From positions 89,148 to 153,147 of the forward strand of contig CADASP010000018.1 of the NCBI GenBank assembly GCA_902790625.1: 64,000 nt of DNA, written 5' to 3'. Of this stretch, positions 17,483-29,202 are shown in pieces. Every line of letters begins with the position of its first letter. The first letter of the stretch is position 1. A program made the position numbers and the translations under genes. Source of the stretch: an uncultured Prevotellaceae bacterium. GTDB lineage: Bacteria; Bacteroidota; Bacteroidia; Bacteroidales; Bacteroidaceae. The notes beneath the pieces were generated by a model, which was given only the letters and a program-made list of their open reading frames with translations, had not been told where the DNA came from and did no database searches.

Positions 17483-18754
17483 ATGACATTTGAAGAAACA
17501 TATCTGAACGACAACATCCTCGATGCGCTCTACGACATGCACTTCGAGGAGATGACTCCCATACAGGAGCGGTGCATTCCCCATATTCTCGACGGACGCG
17601 ACGTGTTAGGCGTGGCGCAGACAGGCACAGGCAAGACGGCGGCCTATCTGCTGCCCATCCTCTCGATGCTCGACGACGGCGACTATCCCGCTGATGCCAT
17701 CAACTGCGTGGTGATGGCCCCCACTCGCGAGCTGGCGCAACAAATCGACCAGGCTATGGAGGGCTTCTCCTACTACCTGCCTGGCATCAGCTCGATAGCT
17801 GTGTATGGCGGCAACGACGGCGGGCGTTTCGACCAGGAGCTGAAGAGCCTACGTGGCGGTGCGCCCGTGGTCATCGCCACACCGGGACGCCTGTTGAGCC
17901 ACCTGAAGGTGGGCAACCTCAACCTGGCGCGCACCAGCTTCTTCGTGCTCGACGAGGCCGACCGAATGCTCGACATGGGATTCATCGACGATATCATGCA
18001 AATCACCAAGTTGCTGCCGCAGGACTGCCAGAAGGTGATGTTCTCGGCCACCATGCCGTCGAAGGTTAGAGAGTTGGCCGTGAGCCTGTTGCACAATCCC
18101 ATTGAGGTGAAACTGAAGGTGAGCCGACCGGCTGACAAAATCAAGCAGCAGGCATACGTGTGCTACGACCCGCAGAAGCTGCTCATCATCGACCATCTCT
18201 TCAAGGCGGGCGACTTGCAACGGGTCATCATCTTCTGTGGAAAGAAAGACCGTGTGAAAGACATCGACCGACAGTTGCGCCGGCTGAAGATAAATTGTGC
18301 TCCCATGCACAGCGACCTCTCGCAGCAGGAGCGCGACGAGGTGATGTATCGCTTCAAGGCGGGACAAGTGGACGTGTTGGTGGCCACCGACATCGTCAGC
18401 CGAGGCATCGACATCGACGACATCCGCATCGTCATCAATTTCGACGTGCCCCACGATGCCGAGGACTATGTGCACCGTATAGGCCGCACGGCACGTGCCG
18501 ACCGCGACGGACAGGCCATCACCTTCATCAGCGACCGCGACATCCTGCGCTTCCGCCAGATTGAGCAGTTCTTAGGCAAGGAGGTGGAGAAGCTGCCCTT
18601 GCCCGAAGGCGTGGGCGAAGGTCCTGAATATAAGGCTGCTCCTGCCGCTGGCAACGGCAAGCGCCGTCATCGTGGTGGAGGACATCGTCATGGTGGCGGA
18701 CATGGTCGGGGGCGTAAGGACAAAGGGCGCGACGGAAAGAAAACAGCAGGTTGA
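17483..18754 (+). CDS. DEAD-box ATP-dependent RNA helicase (RhlE-like)
   Basis: 423 aa with all core motifs: Q motif region MTPIQERCIPHIL, Walker A AQTGTGKT, PTRELAQQ, VLDEADRMLDMGF, SAT in VMFSATMP, and the C-domain ATDIVSRGIDIDDI and YVHRIGRTAR. The C-terminus is a short basic His/Gly/Arg tail (RRHRGGGHRHGGGHGRGRKD), as in RhlE-type cold-inducible helicases that remodel RNA. Two bases separate its stop from the downstream lipoprotein start. Confidence 0.93.
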   Translation: MTFEETYLNDNILDALYDMHFEEMTPIQERCIPHILDGRDVLGVAQTGTGKTAAYLLPILSMLDDGDYPADAINCVVMAPTRELAQQIDQAMEGFSYYLPGISSIAVYGGNDGGRFDQELKSLRGGAPVVIATPGRLLSHLKVGNLNLARTSFFVLDEADRMLDMGFIDDIMQITKLLPQDCQKVMFSATMPSKVRELAVSLLHNPIEVKLKVSRPADKIKQQAYVCYDPQKLLIIDHLFKAGDLQRVIIFCGKKDRVKDIDRQLRRLKINCAPMHSDLSQQERDEVMYRFKAGQVDVLVATDIVSRGIDIDDIRIVINFDVPHDAEDYVHRIGRTARADRDGQAITFISDRDILRFRQIEQFLGKEVEKLPLPEGVGEGPEYKAAPAAGNGKRRHRGGGHRHGGGHGRGRKDKGRDGKKTAG

Positions 18755-18756
18755 AC

Positions 18757-19668
18757 ATGGTGGCATTCTCAGGATTAAAAGCATTGAGACACTTGCTGCT
18801 GCTTGCAGCAGTGTTGCTGGTTGCGGTGGGCTGCGAGAAGATGGTGCTCGACGACGACGACGCTGGCAGCTCGAAAGAAACGGCTGCCGACTATAACGTC
18901 GTCTTGCGAGCCAGCGCCTACAACATCATACCCTTCAGCCAGATGCGTGCCGTGGAATCGCTCACCAACTATTGTTCGAAGCTGTGCTTCGTGGTTTATC
19001 AAGATGGTGTTCAGAAGAAGAAGGTGCTGCAAAAGCGGGGCGACGAGGGCTACGGCGAGACATCGATGAAGCTTGTTCCTGGCACCTATCAGCTGCTCAT
19101 TGTGGGCCACAGTAGCAACAACAACCCCACGCTGAGCAATCCTGCCAGCGTGAAGTTTGCCAATGCCGACGGATTCACCGACACCTTTTATTATTATGGC
19201 GACCTGGAGGTGACCGACGAAGCCGACCGCCACGACCTGCTGCTGGAGAGGGCCACGTCGATGTTGCGCATCATCCTTACCGATGAGCGGATGCCACAAA
19301 CGGTTGACCGCATCCGCGTCTATTATACAGGAGAGTCGGGGGTCTTCGATGCCACCATTGGCTGGGGCGGCACCGTCAATTCGAAGCAATACACCATGTT
19401 TGATGTGGCTGGGCGCATCACACCGCCCATGCTTGAGGTGTACACCTTCCTGCGCGATGACATCGGCTCGCTGAATGTGGCATTGACCGCCTACGATGTC
19501 GAAGCCAATATCATCGCCGAGAAAGAACTGAACGACGTGCCCATGAAGAACCGCATGGTGACCGAATACACTGGTTCGCTCTTCGATGACAATTCCACCA
19601 CAGCGGAGCAAACCATTTCGCTGTTGGCGGAGACAGAGTGGCGGGTCTACAAACGATTAAATTTCTGA
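18757..19668 (+). CDS. FimB/Mfa2-like fimbrial anchor lipoprotein
   Basis: 303 aa. Lipoprotein signal LLLLAAVLLVAVGCEK with lipobox cysteine. The domain following resembles FimB/Mfa2 subunits, which anchor and limit type V fimbriae in Bacteroidales: SLTNYCSKLCFVVYQDG, VPGTYQLLIVGHSSN, and an Ig-like second half with ATSMLRIILTD. No fimbrial stalk or tip genes are adjacent, so it may be an orphan. An upstream TTG at 18751 is also in frame, but ATG at 18757 is preferred. Its end overlaps the convergent downstream gene by 12 bp. Confidence 0.68.
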   Translation: MVAFSGLKALRHLLLLAAVLLVAVGCEKMVLDDDDAGSSKETAADYNVVLRASAYNIIPFSQMRAVESLTNYCSKLCFVVYQDGVQKKKVLQKRGDEGYGETSMKLVPGTYQLLIVGHSSNNNPTLSNPASVKFANADGFTDTFYYYGDLEVTDEADRHDLLLERATSMLRIILTDERMPQTVDRIRVYYTGESGVFDATIGWGGTVNSKQYTMFDVAGRITPPMLEVYTFLRDDIGSLNVALTAYDVEANIIAEKELNDVPMKNRMVTEYTGSLFDDNSTTAEQTISLLAETEWRVYKRLNF

Positions 19669-20238
19669 CTCCATCGTCACCAGGTGTCGCGGCAGGGTGA
19701 TGACCTTCAGCCTGTTGTACCAGATGCGATTTGAACCTGGCATACGCCGCTGCGCATGGCTGCTGATGATGTAGTAGCTGGCGGAATACTCGTCCATCAG
19801 AGCCATGAAGGCGCTCTTGATGCGCGAACACTTCTCGTTGATGGCATTGTCGAGAGGGTTCACCAGATGCGCCACTCCCTCCATGATTTTCTCTTTGTCC
19901 ATCATTCGTGCCGTCTTCATGTAGTAGCGGGCGAGTTCGTCGCGATAGTCGGCCAAGCGCTTGAACTCGATGCCCTCGGGATGAGCCAGGAAGAGCAGAT
20001 AGACGGCCTTATGAACGGGCTGAAGGTCTACCTCCTCTTTGTCTACGTAGAAACGCCAGTCGGCTGTGATGTGCAGCGGGCGCAGACGGCCTTTGGCAGC
20101 CTCTAATCGCAGCGTCTCAATCATGGGTACACCCAATGCCTGCAGCAGCAGGTCGGTGCGGCCTGCTGCCAGCAGTTCCCGGGCCAACACGCCCAGCTCG
20201 GAGGCCATCTCCTGGTGCGAAAGGTTCAAGTAGGGCAT
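19657..20238 (-). CDS. Conserved hypothetical protein downstream of ftsZ
   Basis: 193 aa, soluble, no signal. The middle reads AVYLLFLAHPEGIEFKRLADYRDELARYYMK, which resembles a winged-helix-like segment of regulators, but I cannot name a family. It lies 6 bp after ftsZ on the same strand and so is probably cotranscribed. Its N-terminus (LSHQEMASELGVLARELLAAG) looks helical. No function is assigned. Confidence 0.6.
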   Translation of the reverse strand: MPYLNLSHQEMASELGVLARELLAAGRTDLLLQALGVPMIETLRLEAAKGRLRPLHITADWRFYVDKEEVDLQPVHKAVYLLFLAHPEGIEFKRLADYRDELARYYMKTARMMDKEKIMEGVAHLVNPLDNAINEKCSRIKSAFMALMDEYSASYYIISSHAQRRMPGSNRIWYNRLKVITLPRHLVTMESEI

Positions 20239-20244
20239 GTGGGT

Positions 20245-21513
20245 TTAATAATCGTCGTTGATGATGTCGCCAATCTTCTTGCCGAGCCAACTCTTCCAGC
20301 GCCCCAATGTGGTGGCTGGCCGTGGCGTTGCAGCCGTGGGGGGGGCGGCGGCTATGGTGTCCTCCTGTTTGGCAGGTGTTTCTGGCTCAGCAGGTTCGGG
20401 CTCTTCTGCTGCCACCACGTTGAATTGCGGTTCTGGCGCGTTGGCATCGTCAACGTCTTTCTTCAATGGGTGGTAGAGCTGGCCTATCAGATGGTCGTAG
20501 CGCTCGTCCTCCATCTCGTCATCCTCGCCATCCACCAGCAGCTCGTCGTCCATGTCGGTGGCCAAGATAATCACCTTGGCATCCTCGCCCAGCGACTCAT
20601 CTTCGGAGGTTCCCCAGATGACGTCGATGTCGGGGTCGAGCTGGTCGAAGAATTCCGATATCTCCTCCATCTCCTGCACCAGGATGGGAGCCTGCGCGCT
20701 GAAATAGATGTTGAAAAGGATTCGCTTGGCGCGGTTGATGTCGTTGCCATGCAGCAGGGGCGAGTCGAGGGCGTCGAGGATGGCGCGCTCCACACGATGG
20801 TCGCCGCTGGCACGGCCAATGGCCATGATGGCGCCGCCGCCGCCACGCATGGTGGTCTCCACGTCGCGGAAGTCGAGGTTGATGTTGCCCGGCGAGCTGA
20901 TGGTGATGAGTTCGGAGATGCCCTTCACGGCGTTCTTCAGCACGTTGTCGGCCTCGGCCAGGGCGTCCTTGAGCGACATGTTGGTGTTGCTGTATACATC
21001 GCACAGGCGCTCGTTGTTCACGATGAGGATGGCGTCGACGTTCTGGCGCAGCTCGTCGACTCCCTTCAGTGCCTTGATGATTTTGCGGCGGTGCTCGAAA
21101 TGAAAGGGAATGGTGACCACGCCGATGGTGAGTAGGCCGCGGTCCTTGGCCACCTTGGCCACCACGGGAGCGGCGCCAGTGCCAGTGCCGCCGCCCATAG
21201 TGGCAGTGACAAACACCATGCGGGTGTGGTCGTCGAGCAATCGCTCAATGCTGTCGATGCTGCTTTCGGCCTCGGAACGCCCCACCTCAGGGCGTCCTCC
21301 TGCTCCCAGTCCTGCACCTAACTGTAGCTTCACGGGCACGGGTGATTGTTTGAGCGAGGCGCTGTCGGTATTGGTGACGGCGAAAGCCACACCCTGTATG
21401 CCCTCGTCGTACATGCGGCTCACGGCATTGCAGCCGCCACCGCCCACGCCTATCACCTTGATGATGTTTTGCATCTGGTCCTCAACGGGGCCAAAGTCGA
21501 GTATGTCGTCCAT
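20245..21513 (-). CDS. ftsZ: Cell division protein FtsZ
   Basis: 422 aa tubulin-like GTPase forming the division ring. GTP-binding signature [10 protein letters not shown] (about 105), nucleotide loop [12 protein letters not shown], and T7 loop region NIDFRD-like [21 protein letters not shown] are present. A Pro/Glu/Ala linker (about 350-400) leads to the conserved C-terminal peptide [18 protein letters not shown]. The ATG at 21511-21513 gives MDDILDFG, as in Bacteroidales FtsZ; an upstream TTG at 21537 is unlikely. No ftsA or ftsQ lies upstream; uvrA and a repeat-filled gap do. Confidence 0.95.
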   Translation of the reverse strand: MDDILDFGPVEDQMQNIIKVIGVGGGGCNAVSRMYDEGIQGVAFAVTNTDSASLKQSPVPVKLQLGAGLGAGGRPEVGRSEAESSIDSIERLLDDHTRMVFVTATMGGGTGTGAAPVVAKVAKDRGLLTIGVVTIPFHFEHRRKIIKALKGVDELRQNVDAILIVNNERLCDVYSNTNMSLKDALAEADNVLKNAVKGISELITISSPGNINLDFRDVETTMRGGGGAIMAIGRASGDHRVERAILDALDSPLLHGNDINRAKRILFNIYFSAQAPILVQEMEEISEFFDQLDPDIDVIWGTSEDESLGEDAKVIILATDMDDELLVDGEDDEMEDERYDHLIGQLYHPLKKDVDDANAPEPQFNVVAAEEPEPAEPETPAKQEDTIAAAPPTAATPRPATTLGRWKSWLGKKIGDIINDDY

Positions 21514-21589
21514 TGTCTTTCGGAAAATTTTTTGCAAAATTACTAATCTTTCCTTTAATCACCAAATCTTCGCAAGGCTTGCGAAGGGT

Positions 21590-21839
21590 TTTTGAGGGGT
21601 GGGGGCGAAGGGGTGAGGGCGAAGAGGTGAGGGGTGAGAGGATAGTTTTGAGGGGTGGGGGCGAAGAGGTGAGGGGTGGGAGGATAGTTTTGAGGGGTGG
21701 GGGCGAAGAGGTGAGGAGGTAGTTTTGAGGGGTGAGGGCGAAGAGGTGAGGGGTGAGAGGATAGTTTTTGAAGGCTGGGAGTGAAGATGAGATTTTTGAT
21801 AGAATACTTCGGCAAAACTATCCTCTCACCCCTCACCTC

Positions 21840-21855
<16 letters not shown>
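21590..21855. repeat. CTCACCTCTCACCC-type tandem array between uvrA and ftsZ
   Basis: Most of the 326-bp gap consists of units such as GGGTGAGGGCGAAGAGGTGAG and GTGAGAGGATAGTTTTGA repeated with small changes, then the complementary strand form (CCTCTCACCCCTCACCTCTC) at 21820-21855, so the ends are inverted. No gene. The array runs into the last codons of uvrA (ending MRGEFLRGEG). Confidence 0.85.
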
Positions 21856-24927
<3,072 letters not shown>

Positions 24928-24941
<14 letters not shown>

Positions 24942-25629
24942 TGGTGCGCCCCCCTTCTGTGAATCCCCTGAGCAGATTCACGTCCTTGCGAATGTTGTAT
25001 TCCTTGCCGTCGGCACCCTTGGCCGACACTATCACGTAGTAGACGCCCTCCTTCACGTCGCGTCCTTTGTAGGTGCCGTCCCAGCCGTCGGCGGGGTCGT
25101 ACCATTCGAAGAGCTTCTGCCCCCAGCGGTTGATGATGATGGCGTGAAACTGCACAATGCTCTTGTAGCCTTCCTTGGCTTGGTATTTGTTGTTCAGCTC
25201 ATCGCCATTGTTGGGCGAGAAGGCATTGGGAAACTCCAGCTTGCTCTCGGCTATCGACACAGTGACAATCATGGAGTCCAGCTCGGCGCCGTCCTGTTCC
25301 AACCGTGTCTTCAGCACCACGTGGTAGGTGCCCGACTCCTCGAAGGTGTAGGTGGTGTTCTCCTCGTAGCGCACGAACAGCTCGCGCATGCCCTCGCCCT
25401 TCTCGTCGCGGCGGAAGTGCCATTCGTAGCTGGGCGTGTAGCCTTCCATGTCGGAGGGGTTGGCACGAAACTCCACGGTTAGCGGGGCTTCCCCCTCGGG
25501 GATGGTGTTGGAGTGTTCTTCCACGCCTTCCTTGTTGAGGTAATAGGCTTGCGCGTCCACGCTCTGCGCCAGTGCCCCCAGCACCCAGCAGAACAAAGCC
25601 GCAAGCAGAATAGTCAGTCTTGTCTTCAT
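24928..25629 (-). CDS. Secreted protein with gliding-motility-associated C-terminal domain
   Basis: 233 aa with signal peptide ([18 protein letters not shown]), a PKD-like Ig fold (about 45-130: [22 protein letters not shown]) and the C-terminal CHU_C-type domain: [44 protein letters not shown]. That C-terminal domain is a type B type IX secretion signal in Bacteroidota, so the protein is probably exported and surface-attached by T9SS. Its last codons overlap the uvrA start by 14 bp. Confidence 0.85.
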
Positions 25630-25850
25630 CGTTATAGTTTATAAGTAACTATAAAACGTCTTTTATATATGAATTATTGTATGCGGCATCTGTTAGTTTT
25701 TCCATATAATCATATAAATCGTACCCGCGAGGTTATAAATATCGATGAATTCTTGAATATACTTCGATAACAACTTCATTAATGTTTTCCTTACTTATGG
25801 CCAGTAGACATTTTTTTTGCGATAATTGAGGAAATTTCGGGAAAATGTTA

Positions 25851-25859
25851 TATCTTTGC
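25851..25859 (+). promoter_or_regulatory. -7 box of the YafQ-type toxin-antitoxin operon
   Basis: TATCTTTGC fits the TAnnTTTG consensus. It lies 27 bp before the antitoxin ATG. A clear TTTG at -33 is not visible, so the promoter may be weak or regulated by the antitoxin. Confidence 0.6.
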
Positions 25860-25886
25860 AGCCGTAATGGTATAACCACGAAGATT

Positions 25887-26117
25887 ATGACAACACTAAT
25901 AATACAAATCGCCGACGAGAGCCTCGTCCAGAAGGTGAAGCAGGCTTGCAAGATGCTCGTAGGCGTGACATCAGTAAAGGTTCAGAAGGATGCGATCTCA
26001 AAGACAAAGGACGTCACGAAGACGGCTGGCTATCGTGAGGCGATGGACGACGTGAAGCACGGCCGCGTGTATCACGCCGACAGCGTGGACGACATGTTCA
26101 AGCAGATACTTGGCTGA
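25887..26117 (+). CDS. RelB/DinJ-type antitoxin of the YafQ-like toxin
   Basis: 76 aa starting MTTLIIQIADESLVQKVKQ. The N-terminal strand-helix pattern and small acidic C-terminus are typical of ribbon-helix-helix type antitoxins in Bacteroidota that precede YafQ toxins. It should bind and silence the toxin and repress the operon. The ATG at 25887 is chosen over an upstream in-frame start at 25845 because a -7 box lies between them. Three bases separate it from the toxin gene. Confidence 0.72.
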   Translation: MTTLIIQIADESLVQKVKQACKMLVGVTSVKVQKDAISKTKDVTKTAGYREAMDDVKHGRVYHADSVDDMFKQILG

Positions 26118-26120
26118 AGT

Positions 26121-26393
26121 ATGTATAGCATCGATTACACCAAACGTTTCGAAAAGGACCTGAAACGCTGTAAGAAGCGTGGGCTGAACTTGCAGCTAAT
26201 ACGTGATGCCGTGGCTTTGCTTGCTGCCACTGGTACGTTGCCCGCACAATACCGTCCGCACAAGCTGTTGGGCGACATGGACGGTCAATGGGAGTGCCAC
26301 ATACAGCCGGACTGGTTGATGACGTGGCAGCAGAATGATATGAAACTGACGCTGCTGTTCTTGCAGACGGGCACGCACTCAGACCTGTTCTGA
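26121..26393 (+). CDS. YafQ-family mRNA interferase toxin
   Basis: 90 aa RelE-superfamily toxin that would cleave mRNA on the ribosome. YafQ features are visible: YTKRFEKDLKRCKKRG, the HKLLGDMDGQWECHIQPDWL block with catalytic-type histidines, and the terminal RTGTHSDLF-like QTGTHSDLF. It is directly downstream of its antitoxin, so a complete type II module is present. Confidence 0.88.
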   Translation: MYSIDYTKRFEKDLKRCKKRGLNLQLIRDAVALLAATGTLPAQYRPHKLLGDMDGQWECHIQPDWLMTWQQNDMKLTLLFLQTGTHSDLF

Positions 26394-26476
26394 CCGTTCT
26401 CAAGTGAAGATATCTTCAATTCCTGAGTTCTTTTTTGCATTGAAAACAGGTCAATAAAAGTGAACTTTTTCACTAG

Positions 26477-26821
26477 TCACCTCCGCTTAAACCAGCTGAA
26501 GCCTCCTGATGACGATGCATAGACGTGACCATCAGAGGTCGTGTCAATCAACTCGCTGCCCATGTCTTGCATATCAACGAAATGCCTGTCAGAGCCATTC
26601 CGCTTCATCCAAGCCCTTCCTGCATTTTTAGAAACATAGATGCCCTGGTCTGAGCAAAGGATGATTTCTCCCTTGTGCAGAGTCAGCGCACGCACATTCC
26701 CCATATCCGAGCATCTGCAGCGCATAGACCATGAGAAGCCTCTGGAACTGGAGGCTTCAATGGAGGATGTTGACGGGTTATATCGGATCATCTCAGACCC
26801 ATTGACGACCATTAATGACAT
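26477..26821 (-). CDS. Small BNR/Asp-box repeat protein, copy 1
   Basis: 114 aa without a signal peptide. It has three degenerate Asp-box/BNR turns (SSSRGFSW, VSKNAGRAW, SSGGFSWFKRR), so it could be a fragment of a beta-propeller. Its first 68 residues recur almost unchanged in a copy at 27565-27767, and its first 15 in a fragment at 29101-29187. Immediately upstream is a remnant of the LRR gene found intact at 29203-29616. The protein may be the intact member of a repeatedly duplicated LRR-BNR pair. Function unknown. Confidence 0.45.
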   Translation of the reverse strand: MSLMVVNGSEMIRYNPSTSSIEASSSRGFSWSMRCRCSDMGNVRALTLHKGEIILCSDQGIYVSKNAGRAWMKRNGSDRHFVDMQDMGSELIDTTSDGHVYASSSGGFSWFKRR

Positions 26822-26828
26822 AATCTCT

Positions 26829-26865
26829 GAAGGTGCTGCGCCAAATCGGTGAAGGGCTTGTTCTG
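26829..26865 (-). pseudogene. Remnant of the LRR gene C-terminus
   Basis: 37 bp on the minus strand (CAAGCCCTTCACCGATTTG and onward) match, with short deletions, the 3' part of the LRR gene at about 29251-29290. It starts directly after the higA stop and ends 8 bp before BNR copy 1, keeping the LRR-then-BNR order of 29.1-29.6 kb. Confidence 0.65.
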
Positions 26866-26871
26866 TCTAAA

Positions 26872-27171
26872 CTAAAACATTGCAGCACATGCTCTTTTTA
26901 TGTTAACCAGTCTTTCCAGAAGCGACTTCTTCTGTCGGGCTACAGACATGTTATGGCGGGTCTGCATGTTAATAAGCATTTCAGGGTTGATGCCAAGAGC
27001 AGCCTCCATCATCAAGGCAAAATCAGTTGTTACTGGACGTTTGCCGTTGAGTATCTCATTAAGTTGTGTATAAGGAATGCATAGCACCTCAGAAAATTTC
27101 TTCTGTGAGATACCTCTTGCCTCCAGTTCTTCCTTCAGCACGTCTCCAGGATGCGTAGTTACTCTGTTCAT
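26872..27171 (-). CDS. higA: HigA-type antitoxin (XRE family)
   Basis: 99 aa helix-turn-helix protein starting MNRVTTHPGDVLKEELEARGISQ, the hallmark HigA opening (HPGxxLKExLexxgiSq), with QLNEILNGKRPVTTDFALMME as recognition helices. It should neutralise the HigB toxin encoded 10 bp upstream and repress the shared promoter. The toxin-first order is characteristic of higBA. Confidence 0.9.
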   Translation of the reverse strand: MNRVTTHPGDVLKEELEARGISQKKFSEVLCIPYTQLNEILNGKRPVTTDFALMMEAALGINPEMLINMQTRHNMSVARQKKSLLERLVNIKRACAAMF

Positions 27172-27181
27172 ATCTTCGTTT

Positions 27182-27490
27182 TTACTGATAGTGATTTGTA
27201 ATGTCGGTTACAGTACATATTGTTACTATAGGTTCAGCGCCCTCTTGCCTTACCTTAAACACCAAACGATAATGGTAATCTATTCGTATAGAAAAAAAAC
27301 TATTGTCAAGTGCCTCGAAATTTAGTGAATTGAAAACAAATAAGTCTTCTATGCGAGTAGCTGCCATCAACGTATCAATACGTTTCTGGTATTTGATAAC
27401 GACCTGTTTCTGGAAACGATACTTCTTGTTTGTACATTTCCCGTCGTTATACAACTCTTCAAGATAGTCCTTTTCGTATTCAATGACCAT
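27182..27490 (-). CDS. higB: HigB-type RelE-superfamily toxin
   Basis: 102 aa starting MVIEYEKDYLEELYNDGK, with the closing pattern IRIDYHYRLVFKV ... VTICTVTDITNHYQ typical of HigB/YoeB-like ribosome-dependent mRNA endonucleases. The ATG at 27488-27490 lies about 18 bp after a TACCTTTGC box, so the longer frame to 27538 is rejected. It forms an operon with higA. Confidence 0.88.
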   Translation of the reverse strand: MVIEYEKDYLEELYNDGKCTNKKYRFQKQVVIKYQKRIDTLMAATRIEDLFVFNSLNFEALDNSFFSIRIDYHYRLVFKVRQEGAEPIVTICTVTDITNHYQ

Positions 27491-27508
27491 ATCTGTCGTA
27501 ATCTTGGT

Positions 27509-27541
27509 GCAAAGGTAAACAATAATTCTCAAATTCACAAA
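27509..27541 (-). promoter_or_regulatory. Promoter of the higBA operon
   Basis: Minus strand TTTG (27538-27541), 20-bp spacer, TACCTTTGC (27509-27517). It lies immediately past the point where BNR copy 2 loses homology, so the inserted module brings its own promoter. Confidence 0.75.
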
Positions 27542-27564
27542 TTTGGTGAAGATGTTTTTTCACT

Positions 27565-27767
27565 ACTGCGTTTTTGGAAACGTAGATCCCCTGGTCTGAG
27601 CAAAGGATAATCTCTCCCTTGTGCAGTGTCAGTGCTCGTACATTGCCCATATCCGAGCATCTGCAGCGCATAGACCATGAGAAGCCTCTTGAGCTGGAGG
27701 CTTCAATAGAGGATGTTGAAGGGTTATATCGGATCATTTCTGACCCATTGGAAACTATTAGTGACAT
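27565..27767 (-). pseudogene. Truncated BNR protein, copy 2
   Basis: The first 68 codons (MSLIVSNGSEMIRYNPSTS ... YVSKNA) are nearly identical to BNR copy 1, then homology ends and the frame runs through the higBA promoter to 27480 as unrelated sequence. The gene was cut by the arrival of higBA or by recombination between copies. It starts 13 bp after the stop of the DUF4143 ATPase gene. Confidence 0.7.
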
Positions 27768-27779
27768 ATAGAGGTTTCG

Positions 27780-29024
27780 TTAAAGTCTTGATATTGGAAT
27801 TACATCTATCTTATACCCGTCTTTTTCTATGGTGCGCTCATCGTTGTTGGTAACAATGACAAGATTGTTGCAGTTCAGTTCTCCAGCACATTCTGTAAGG
27901 CTGTTCACCTCGCGCTTCTCTGCCTTGGGGCTGCTCATATCGTAGCACACTTGTACCAGACGTTCTATATGTGGTCCCTTTCGTAAAACGAAATCAATCT
28001 CCTTGTCGTTACGCGAGCGATAATAGAATATGGTCTTGTCGGTATCGTATCCTCGTCGTATCAGCTCTATGAACACCTGGTTCTCCAACAGACGCCCCAA
28101 GTTCTCACTTAGAGCGAATGCTTTGGCAGCCACAAAGCCGTTGTCCACCACATAAACTTTCCGTGGAGCCTTCTTCATCAGCTTTAGTTTGTTGTTATAA
28201 CGGGGCAGATAATAGAAAAGGTATGGCTCATGCAGATAGTCCATAAATTTTTGGGTGGTGTTGACACTGGAGAATCCCAGTTCCTCTGTCAGATCGTTGG
28301 CTGTTATAGGATTACAGAAGTTAGAAACCAGATACATGGCTAAATTGTTCAAGTCGGTGATGTTTCGGACATGATGACGTTTGGCCACATCCTTCCAAAT
28401 GATGGAGTCAAACAGCGTATCGAGATAGCTGCGTGTCAGTTGGCGCGATGCCACAACCTCCGGGTAACCGCCATTTCTCATATAGTCATCTGTCAACACC
28501 GAGGCATCCGTTTGCTGCTCTGGTTTTAGCGCCTTGAGATCGATTTTGTTCCAGTCGAAAAATTCTTCAAGACTGAATGGCAGCATCTCCACCTGAAGAT
28601 ATTTACCCGTCAGCACCGTAGCCATCTCACTACTGAGCATTTTGGCATTACTGCCCGTAATGACAAGGTTCTTTCCAAGTCGGTAAAGTTCGCTGACCCA
28701 CATATCCCATGCATCAAGGTTCTGAACCTCGTCAAGAAGGATATATTCGTAGTCAGGATAAACATCATCCAACATCCTCATAACAAGGTTCGCATCCCAA
28801 GAGTCCAACAGCGGCTGACTGTCGAAGTTCAGGTAGGCGAAATTCTTATTCCGCAACATCAGCAGAGCCTGAGTAGATTTGCCAACACGTCGAGGTCCTG
28901 TTATCAACTTGATAAGGTGACTGCTTAGCAACATGTCAGCATCGTAGCTATTTCGGCGCGTCAGGTAAGGACGCGAAAGCAGTTCGTCGCGCTCCTTTCG
29001 TTGATTCAGAATGATTGTCTTCAT
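27780..29024 (-). CDS. AAA-type ATPase with DUF4143 domain
   Basis: 414 aa. Walker A GPRRVGKST (about 43-51), Walker B YILLDEVQNLD (about 93-103), sensor-like NLVITGSNA, then helical region and C-terminal DUF4143 domain with a nuclease-like strand pattern (YYRSRNDKEIDFVLRKG, restriction-endonuclease-type E-x-D-F). These stand-alone ATPases are frequent in Bacteroidota islands, often multicopy; their role is not known. A TA-like or defence role is only conjecture. It is bracketed by BNR copies 2 and 3. Confidence 0.82.
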   Translation of the reverse strand: MKTIILNQRKERDELLSRPYLTRRNSYDADMLLSSHLIKLITGPRRVGKSTQALLMLRNKNFAYLNFDSQPLLDSWDANLVMRMLDDVYPDYEYILLDEVQNLDAWDMWVSELYRLGKNLVITGSNAKMLSSEMATVLTGKYLQVEMLPFSLEEFFDWNKIDLKALKPEQQTDASVLTDDYMRNGGYPEVVASRQLTRSYLDTLFDSIIWKDVAKRHHVRNITDLNNLAMYLVSNFCNPITANDLTEELGFSSVNTTQKFMDYLHEPYLFYYLPRYNNKLKLMKKAPRKVYVVDNGFVAAKAFALSENLGRLLENQVFIELIRRGYDTDKTIFYYRSRNDKEIDFVLRKGPHIERLVQVCYDMSSPKAEKREVNSLTECAGELNCNNLVIVTNNDERTIEKDGYKIDVIPISRL

Positions 29025-29100
29025 ACTCTTATATCCTCTTTACGCCGGTAAAATTACTACTTTTTATTCAATCCCGCAAACTTATTGAATAAAATTTGTA

Positions 29101-29187
29101 CTATTTTATGCAGTGAATGCGGTTTTTTGTAGACACTGATGGATTATATCGGATTATTTCAGACCCGTTGACGACCATAAATGACAT
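29101..29187 (-). pseudogene. Short BNR fragment, copy 3
   Basis: 28 codons: the first 15 (MSFMVVNGSEIIRYNPS) match BNR copies 1 and 2, then the frame diverges and stops at 29101. It follows the intact LRR gene by 15 bp, in the same order as the remnant at 26.8 kb. Confidence 0.65.
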
Positions 29188-29202
29188 AATTCTATGTTTT
29201 TC

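Noticed and set aside
27480..27564. C-terminal part of BNR copy 2 as genuine protein
   Set aside because: Homology to copy 1 stops at YVSKNA; the rest reads through the higBA promoter, so it is not treated as a functional protein end.
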